Shown here: positions 57,260-64,000 of the stretch, in pieces
Position numbering within the stretch: the stretch's first letter is position 1
Layout: each line of letters begins with the position of its first letter
NCBI GenBank assembly: GCA_037176705.1
Contig: CM073886.1
Location: 7,460,001-7,524,000 of the forward strand
Length of the DNA: 64,000 bases
Reading direction: 5' to 3'
From: Molossus alvarezi
Lineage: Eukaryota; Chordata; Mammalia; Chiroptera; Molossidae
Program-made: the position numbers and the translations under genes
The notes under the pieces: generated by a model
What the model saw: only the letters and a program-made list of their open reading frames with translations
Told to the model about the DNA's origin: nothing
Database searches by the model: none

Positions 57260-57274
57260 TTGATGCATAATTTA

Positions 57275-57739
57275 AATAGGGGAACAATTTGCAATAAAAC
57301 CCCCCAGCTGCTTTCAACATAGGATGTGGGAGTAGGGAGTTGGGGAGAAAAGTGAAAACATGCCAAAGGGCTTATTGGAGTTCACAAGAAGGATGTGGAC
57401 ATTGCTTAATTACCACTGTGTAGAGAAAAGAGAATTTACATTTCTCTCTCTCTCTCTCTTTTTCCCCCCAAACAACTACAAAGATATTAAATGAAGAAAA
57501 CTTCATCAATTCCAGAAAGTTAAAGAAAACAAAGGAAAAAAATCAAGAAACTATGACAATAGAAAACATGAAAAAATAAACTCAAATATTAGTATTCAGT
57601 TTCCATGTGAATGAATTAAACCTCTCTATAAAAAGGCAGAAACTATCACTGCCATTTAGTGCATATGAACTAGGTTATAGGCATTGTACTAAGCACTGTA
57701 AATAGATATTTTTATTAAAAGCTGTAAATAGATAAGCAG
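57275..57739. other. Ancient L1-derived and unassigned DNA
   Basis: Includes a short CT microsatellite (57440-57459) and, at 57480-57620, decayed L1-like text ('gtgaatgaattaaacctctctataaaaaggcag'). No gene. Confidence 0.4.
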
Positions 57740-59293
57740 GTGGGAGATGGCAGCGTGCAGGACCAGAGGGAGGGTGCGTGTGTGAGAGAGTGAGTGACTG
57801 TGTGAGAGAGTGTGAGTGGACGTGAAGGTGGACACCCAAACCTGAGCAGTGCAGAGCCATGGAGCAGAAAGTTCCTGTGCTGTGGACAGGTGCAGCAGGC
57901 TACCATACTAAGTGGCCCTTCAGGGCACTTCTCCCTGTGCCACGGGGAGGTTCCACCATTTTAGAAGATCCTGGGTCTTCCCTGGAAGGAGGCAGTGGGA
58001 ACAGCTAAGGCCCAGCAATCTGAGCCCACCAGTGCACCTGGCACCATCGGACCAGTGGACACTCTGTGTCAACACAGAACGGTGCACAGTAGTGGAGCTC
58101 CCAAGGTGCTGGTTGCGGAAGCCACAGACAGCCGGGAGCCCAGCACCATCCCCCATAGTAGCAGCCCAATCAGAGTCCAGATATACCCTTAGCAACAGAG
58201 GCTGGGGAGCAGACATCCATCCCCAGGCAACAGAAGCACAGACCAGCAGCAAAAGCTGAGCAGGACTTGAGCCCCATGGGGCAGCAGTACTTCCCAGCTG
58301 CCAATGGCAGGACCTGGGGCTCCACAGAGGCCTGTGCAGTCCAGAAGCCAACAAGAGCAGTGGGAAGCCAGAGCCCAGAGAGGCCTGGGTGACCCAGCAG
58401 GGACTGTGTGATCCAGTTACCCGTGGGACCTGTGGGGTGCTGAAGCACCAGAGAGGCCAGTGCAACCCAGCTGTGCACAAGATAGGCTTAGAAGATGTGA
58501 AAATGGAAGTGGAGTGGATAGAAGCTACGCAGATGATCTCCCAGGACCAAATGGGAATTAAAATAAAAATAAAGACAAATCAGTGGAAAAAAGCAACAGA
58601 AAAGTAGCAGGACAGGACCATATAACCAGGGACACTGGCAGGATCTGCAAAGGTGTGAGAGGGTGGCGGGCTGGGAGCCCACGGACAGCAGCAGTTATAG
58701 CTGTGAGCAGCCCCCTTGGGGAATAAAGACTAAGCCTGCTCCATAGCACAGAGATCTGGGACCAAGTGCTAAAATAACCACAGCCACTCACCTGGGGGCT
58801 ATGGCAGAAGGAAGGCAGACTGGGCTGAAACTCTGTGGGGACACCCGGGATTTGGAGGGCACTCAGAGTTTTTGCTGAGTTGCGGCCACAAAGGACGGTG
58901 GCCAGTGTGCTCCTTCCCAGAGCTGTGGGAAAAGCAGCAGCCCTCAACCCCCAGGAGATTCAACCTTTCCCAGGTGAGGCAAAGAAATGGAATTTGAGGC
59001 TTATTAACAACCAGCATCTATCCCGCCCTCTGGAAATCCTCTTATGCAGAACACCAGGGCTACATTCCAAGGCACTGAGTAACTGAGACTACTGGCCTCC
59101 AGGGAAAAGCTAGAGGATAACTGAACCTTTCCTGGGCTTGCAAATCTACCCAGTAAAGTAAGACTTGACAGCGGTGTTTAAAGTGGGCCCACTTAGGCTC
59201 ATCTAAACCCAAGTAGAAGGAGCCACAAACAGCAGAACACCAATACTCACAGGAAAAATTTGGCAAGCTCCAAAACCCACTGAGATAGCCAAA
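57740..59293 (+). promoter_or_regulatory. L1-E 5' UTR, including a 740-base extra 5' module
   Basis: 58484-59293 aligns with other L1 leaders. 57740-58483 does not occur upstream of L1-A, B, C or G. It is GC-rich and holds imperfect units such as 'agaggcctgtgcagtcc', 'agaggcctgggtgaccc' and 'agaggccagtgcaaccc' (58320-58470). Whether it is L1 or unrelated flank is inferred from its YY1-like beginning and smooth junction. Confidence 0.5.
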
Positions 59294-60139
59294 ATGGTGA
59301 AACAAAAAGACAAATCCCAAATGAAAGAACAAGCAAACTCTATCAAAGATGAAATATATGAAATGCAGCTAAGCAAATTATCAGAGGTAGAGTACAACGC
59401 CATGATCTTGAAGAAGCTCAACAGCATGAGTAAGGACATCAGCACCATGAGTAAAGATATAGAAACATTGAAAACCAACCAAGTGGAAATGAAGAATGAC
59501 ATAGCAGAAATTAAGAACACTTGGAAGGACTAACCAGCAGAGTAGAGGAAGCTCAGGACGGGATTAGTGAATCAGAAGACAGGGTAGAAAAAATCCACCA
59601 ATCAGAAAACCAAAAAATAGGAAGACAGCTTAAGAGAACTGTGGGAAAACTGGAAATGTAATCACATTTGCATCATAGGAGTCCCCAAAGAGGAAGAAAA
59701 TGGGCAAGGGTTAGAGAATATATTTGAAGAAATAGTGACAGAATACTTTTCTAACTTGTTGAAGGAAGAAGGCATTCAAGTTCAAGAAGCACAGAAAGGC
59801 CCAAGTAAGAAGAACTCAAACAGGCCTACACCAAGACACATAGTAATTAAAATGTCAAAAATTAAAGACAAAGGGAGAATCCTAACAGCAGAAAGAGATA
59901 AGCAACAGGTTACCTACAAATGAAACCCCATAAGGCCATCAGCTGACTTCTCAACAGAAACACTACAAGCCAGAAGGGAGTGGCATGAAGTAACTAAGGT
60001 CATGAAAAACAAGTATCTAAATCCAAGACTACTCTATCCAGCAAGGCTATTATTCAAAATAGAAGGTCAAATAAAGAGCTTATGGGAATATATTAACCCC
60101 AAACCAGAACTGCAAGATATGCTAAAATGACTGCTGTAA
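59294..60139 (+). pseudogene. L1-E ORF1, frameshifted
   Basis: From the ATG at 59294: MVKQKDKSQMKEQANSIK and a coiled coil (LKKLNSMSKDISTMSKDIE). The frame is lost at 59533 by a 2-base loss ('aacacttgg' for 'aacacattgg'). RNA-binding domain text follows at 59735-59923 (IKMSKIKDKGRILTAERDKQ) and up to about 60139. Confidence 0.82.
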
Positions 60140-60184
60140 TCAGTAGAAGAAATAGGAAGAAAAATATAACCACACTAAACAAAA

Positions 60185-63100
60185 ATGGAAATGAATAAGT
60201 ACATATCAATTTTCACCTTAAATGTGAATGGTTTGAATGCTCTGATAAAAAGACACAGAGTAGCTGACTGGATAAGAAAGCATGACTCAAATATATGTTG
60301 TTTACAAGAGACCCACCTCACAACAAAAGACTCACATACGTTGAAAGTGAAGGGATGGAAAAAAATCTTTCAAGCAAACGGAAAGCAAAAAAAGCTGGAG
60401 TAGCAAAACTCATATCTGATAAGGTAGATTTCAAAATGAAGGCCATAACTAGAGACAAAGAAGGTCACTACATAATATTGAAAGGATCTATCCAACACCA
60501 TGGTAAACATATGTGCACCCAATATAGGAGCACCAACATATATTAAAAACCTTTGGAGGACTTCACAGGAGAAATCAATAGCAATACAATCATAGCAGGG
60601 GACTTCAATACCCTGCTGACATCACTGGATAAATCTTCTAGACAAAAAATTAACAAGAAAACACAGACTCTAAATGAAGCACTAGATCAAATGTATTTAA
60701 TAAATATCTACCGAGAATTATACCCCAAACTGCAGAATTCACATTCTTCTCAAGTGCACATGGGACATTCTCAAAGATACACCACATGTTAGGACACAAA
60801 CTAATTCTCTACAAGTTCAAGAAGACTGAAATCATATCAACCATTTTCTCAGATCACAAGGGCATGCAACTAGATATCAATGGCAACAAGAACATGCAAA
60901 GACATTTGAAATCATGGAGGCTAAATAGCATGTTAATAAACAATGAATGTATTACCATAGAGATCAAAGAAGAAGTTAAAATTTCCTGGAAACTGATGAA
61001 AATGAACACACAAAAACACAAAATCTATGGGATGCAGTGAAAGCAGTTCTGAGAGGGAAGTTCATAGCACTACAGGCCTACATCAAGAAGCAAGAAAAAT
61101 TTCTAAGAGACTATCTAACCTCACAACTTAGCAAACTAGAAAGCAAACAAAAAGAAAACCCCAGAGCAAGTAGAAGGAAGGAAATACTAAAGATCAGAGC
61201 AGAAATAAATGACATGGAGACTAAAAAACAATTCAAAGGATCAATGAAACAAAGAGCTGGTCTTTGAAAAGATAAACAAGATTGATAGATCTTTAGCTAG
61301 ACTCACCAAGAAACAAAGAGAGAGAACCAAAATACAGAAATTCAGAAATGAAAAAGGACAATACTAACTGACACCAGAGAAATACAAAGGATTGTGAACA
61401 AATATTATGAACAATTATACAGCAGCAAATTCGACAATCTAAGTGAAATGGACAAATTTCTAGAAACACATAGTCTCCCAAAACTGAACTGGGAAGAGAT
61501 AGAAAACTTGAACAGACCAATAACAACAAAAGAAATTAAAGATGTAATCAAGACTCTCCCAGCAAACAAAAGCCCAGGCCCGAATAGCTTCATCGGGGAA
61601 TTTTACCGAACATTCAAAGAAGAACTAATACCCATTCTCCTCAAACTATTTTAAAAAATTCAAGAAGAAAGATGATGTCCAAACCCTTTTTATGAGGCCA
61701 GCATAATTCTAATTTCAAAACCAGAAAAAGACACTACAAAGAAAGAAAATTACAGGCCATTATCCCTGATGAGCATAGATGTCAAAGTCCTGAACAAAAT
61801 ACTAGAAAATCAAATCCAGCAATACATCAAAATATTATTCACCATGACCAAGTGGGATTTATCTCAGGGATGCAAGGCTGGTACAATATTCACAAATCAA
61901 TAAATGTGATACACCACATAAACAAAATGAAAGATAAAAATCATATGATCATACCAATAGATGCTGAAAAAGCATTCAACAAAATCCAGCACCCATTTCT
62001 GATAAAAGTGCTCACAAATCTGGGAATAGAGGGATCTTGTCTTGACATAATAAAGGCCATATATGAAAGACCTATAGCCAATATCATACTCAATGGGCAA
62101 AAATTAAAAGCATTTTTCTTAAAAAAAGGAACAATACAATGATGCCCACTTTTGCCACTGTTATTTAACATAGTATTGAAAGTCTTATCTACAGCAATCA
62201 GACAGGAAGAAAAAAAAAAGGGATCCAAATAAGAAAAGAGTACATGAAACTGTCATTATTCGCAGTGACATGATACTATTGATGGCATTCTTATACACCA
62301 ATGATGAACTCACAGAAAGAGAAACTAAAAAAACAATCCCATTTACCATAGTGGCAAGAAATTAAGATACATAGGAATAAATTTAACCAAAGAAATAAAG
62401 TACCTATTCACAGAAAACTATAAGTCATTGAAAAAAGAAATAGAGGAAAATATAAAAAAGTGTAAGCACATACCTTGCTCATGGATTGAAAGAATTAACA
62501 TCATTAAAATGTCCATACTACCCAAAGCAATCAAACAATTCAGTGCAATCCCCATCAAAATACCAATGACATACTTCACAGAACTAGAACAAATACTTCA
62601 AAAGTTCATATGGAACCAAAAAAGATCCCAAATAGCCAAAGCAATCTTGAAAAAAAAAAAAAGAACAAAGTAGGAGGGATCACATTACCAGACTTCAGGT
62701 TATACTACAAAGCCATTGCAATCAAAACAGCCTGGTATTGGCACAAGAACAGGCCTATAGACCAGTGGAACAGAATAGAGAACCCAGAAATGGACCCAAG
62801 ACATTATGTTCAATTAATATTTGACAAAGGTGTCAAGAACATACAGTGGAGTAAAGACAGCCCCTTTAATAAATGGTGTTGGGAAAATTGGACAGCTACA
62901 TGCAGGAAAATGAAACTAGACCACCAACTTACACCATACACAAGAATAAACTCAAAATGGATAAAAGACTTAAATGTGACTCATGAATCCATAAAAATCC
63001 TAGAAGAAACTGTAGGCATCAAAATTTCAAACATCTTACGCAGGAGAATTTTCACTTATACATCACCTAAGGCAACAGAAACAAAGGAGAAAATGAACAC

Positions 63101-63896
63101 AAGGGACTACATCAAACTCAAAAGCTTATGCACAGCAAAAGATACAATCATCAAAATGGAAAAGCAACCCACTGTATAGGAGAGCATAATTGCCAATGAT
63201 ATATCAGATAAGGAGTTAATTTCCAATATATATAGAGTGCTCATACAGCTCAACAAAAGGAAGACAAAGAACCCAATTAAAAAATGGGAAGAGGAACTAA
63301 ATAGACACCTCTCCAAACAGGACATACAGATGGCCAAGAGACATATGAAGAAATGCTCAATATCACTAATCATCAGAGAGATGCAAATTAAAACAACAAT
63401 GAGGTATCACCTCACATCTGTCGAATGGCTGCCATCAACAAATCATCAAACAACAAGTGCTGGTGAGGGTGTGGAGAAAAGGGGACTCTAGTACACTGCT
63501 GGTGGGAATGCAGACTGGTGCAGCCACTAAGGAAAACAATATGGTGTTACCTCAAAAAATTAAAAATTGAACTCCCTTTTGACCCAGTGATCTCACTTCT
63601 AGGAATATACCCTAAGAAGCCTGAAACACCAATCAGAAAGAACATTTGTACCCCCATGTTCATAGCAGCACTATTTACAATAGCTAAGATCTGGAAACAG
63701 CCCAAATGTCCATCAGTAGATGAATGGATAAAAAAGCTGTGGTACATGTACACAATGGAGTACTATGCAGCTGTAAGAAAGAAAGATCTCTTATCCTTTG
63801 AGATGACATGGAGGGACCTGGAGGGTTATCCTAAGCGAAACAAGCCAAGCAGAGAAAGACAAGTATCATATGACCTCACTTATTTGTGGAATGTAA
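60185..63896 (+). pseudogene. L1-E ORF2, broken
   Basis: The start gives MEMNKYISIFTLNVNGLNAL and keeps the catalytic Glu (CCLQETHL) missing in L1-C. It shifts frame at about 60400. Other endonuclease pieces: 60553-60792 (AGDFNTLL) and 60786-61040 (FSDHKGM). Palm: 61394-61654 ([13 protein letters not shown]). At 62266-62285 a 1-base loss breaks FADD, and about 115 bases are missing between it and 'ttgatggcattc'. C-terminal pieces: 62610-63179 and 63237-63491. TGA at 63464-63466 interrupts CWRGCG. Natural stop TAA at 63894-63896. Confidence 0.85.
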
Positions 63897-64000
63897 TGAA
63901 CATAACAGTCTGAGGAATGGTGTAGTCCCAGAGATGTAGAAGTGGGGTTCAGACTGACAATCCCCAGAAGAAGGTGTGGTGGGGGAGAGATAAACTACAG
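63897..64000 (+). other. L1-E 3' UTR, cut by window edge
   Basis: 'catacagtctgaggaatgg'-type 3' UTR text continuing to position 64000, ending before the G-rich tract. Confidence 0.8.

Larger units (their letters stand above)
57740..64000 (+). mobile_element. L1-E, L1 with extended 5' region, runs off the window
   Basis: Core L1 begins at about 58484 ('gtgaaaatggaagtggagtgg', equivalent to the 5' starts of L1-B and C), with ORF1 at 59294, ORF2 from 60185 to 63896 and 3' UTR to the window end. Upstream, 57740-58483 is a GC-rich stretch that starts with a YY1-like 'ggagatggcagcgtgc' and flows into the core without a tail or TSD. It may be an additional 5' module. The poly-A and 3' TSD are outside the window. 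Confidence 0.88.

Noticed and set aside
57920..58480. 186-codon minus-strand ORF
   Set aside because: Antisense reading of a GC-rich L1-E leader. No recognisable domain, and stop-free length is expected at this GC content.

Overview
This is vertebrate, almost certainly mammalian, nuclear DNA made mostly of retrotransposons. No host protein-coding exon can be supported. The SINEs are tRNA-derived, with internal A and B boxes, a CT-rich middle and an A-rich tail after a 'cctcrggtgagga' motif. They resemble the VES family of bats, so a (yangochiropteran) bat is the best guess. L1, L2, MIR, MaLR-like and MER5A-like relics fit any placental mammal. All family names come from recognition by eye, not from a database search.

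Layout. 1-5320: antisense L1 (L1-A), cut by the window edge, with a VES SINE. 5321-14360: mostly unique DNA with a MaLR-like LTR (holding a SINE), an apparent L2-in-L2 pair and MIR fragments. 14365-32690: a nest of insertions. An old L1 (A0) holds an ORF1-only half-L1-like element (14701-16851) and L1-B (18428-31310). L1-B holds L1-C plus an extra 3' segment (21922-28614) and a SINE. Target-site duplications (TSDs) support each layer. 32700-33257: MIR and L2 relics. 33258-41043: old L1-D with three SINEs. 41634-44438: a full-length U6 snRNA copy fused directly to a 5'-truncated L1 (L1-F). 44439-46028: unique DNA with MER5A-like and old L1M pieces. 46029-52080: antisense L1-G with a SINE. 52081-57739: ancient L2, L1M and LTR relics and two SINEs that share one target site. 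57740-64000: L1-E, with a long extra 5' module, running off the window in its 3' UTR.

How the parts relate. The L1 copies encode, or once encoded, ORF1p (RNA-binding coiled-coil protein) and ORF2p (endonuclease and reverse transcriptase). These enzymes in trans explain the SINEs, the U6 chimera and the ORF1-only element. Every ORF2 is broken by stops or frameshifts, so no copy here looks autonomous. The most notable items are the nested insertions, the U6-L1 chimera, a likely L1 3' transduction, a GC-rich minisatellite in the L1-C 5' UTR, the SINE pair sharing a 15-bp duplication, and repeated internal deletion of L1 coding sequence. I did not find a clearly new biological system; the value is in retrotransposition mechanisms.
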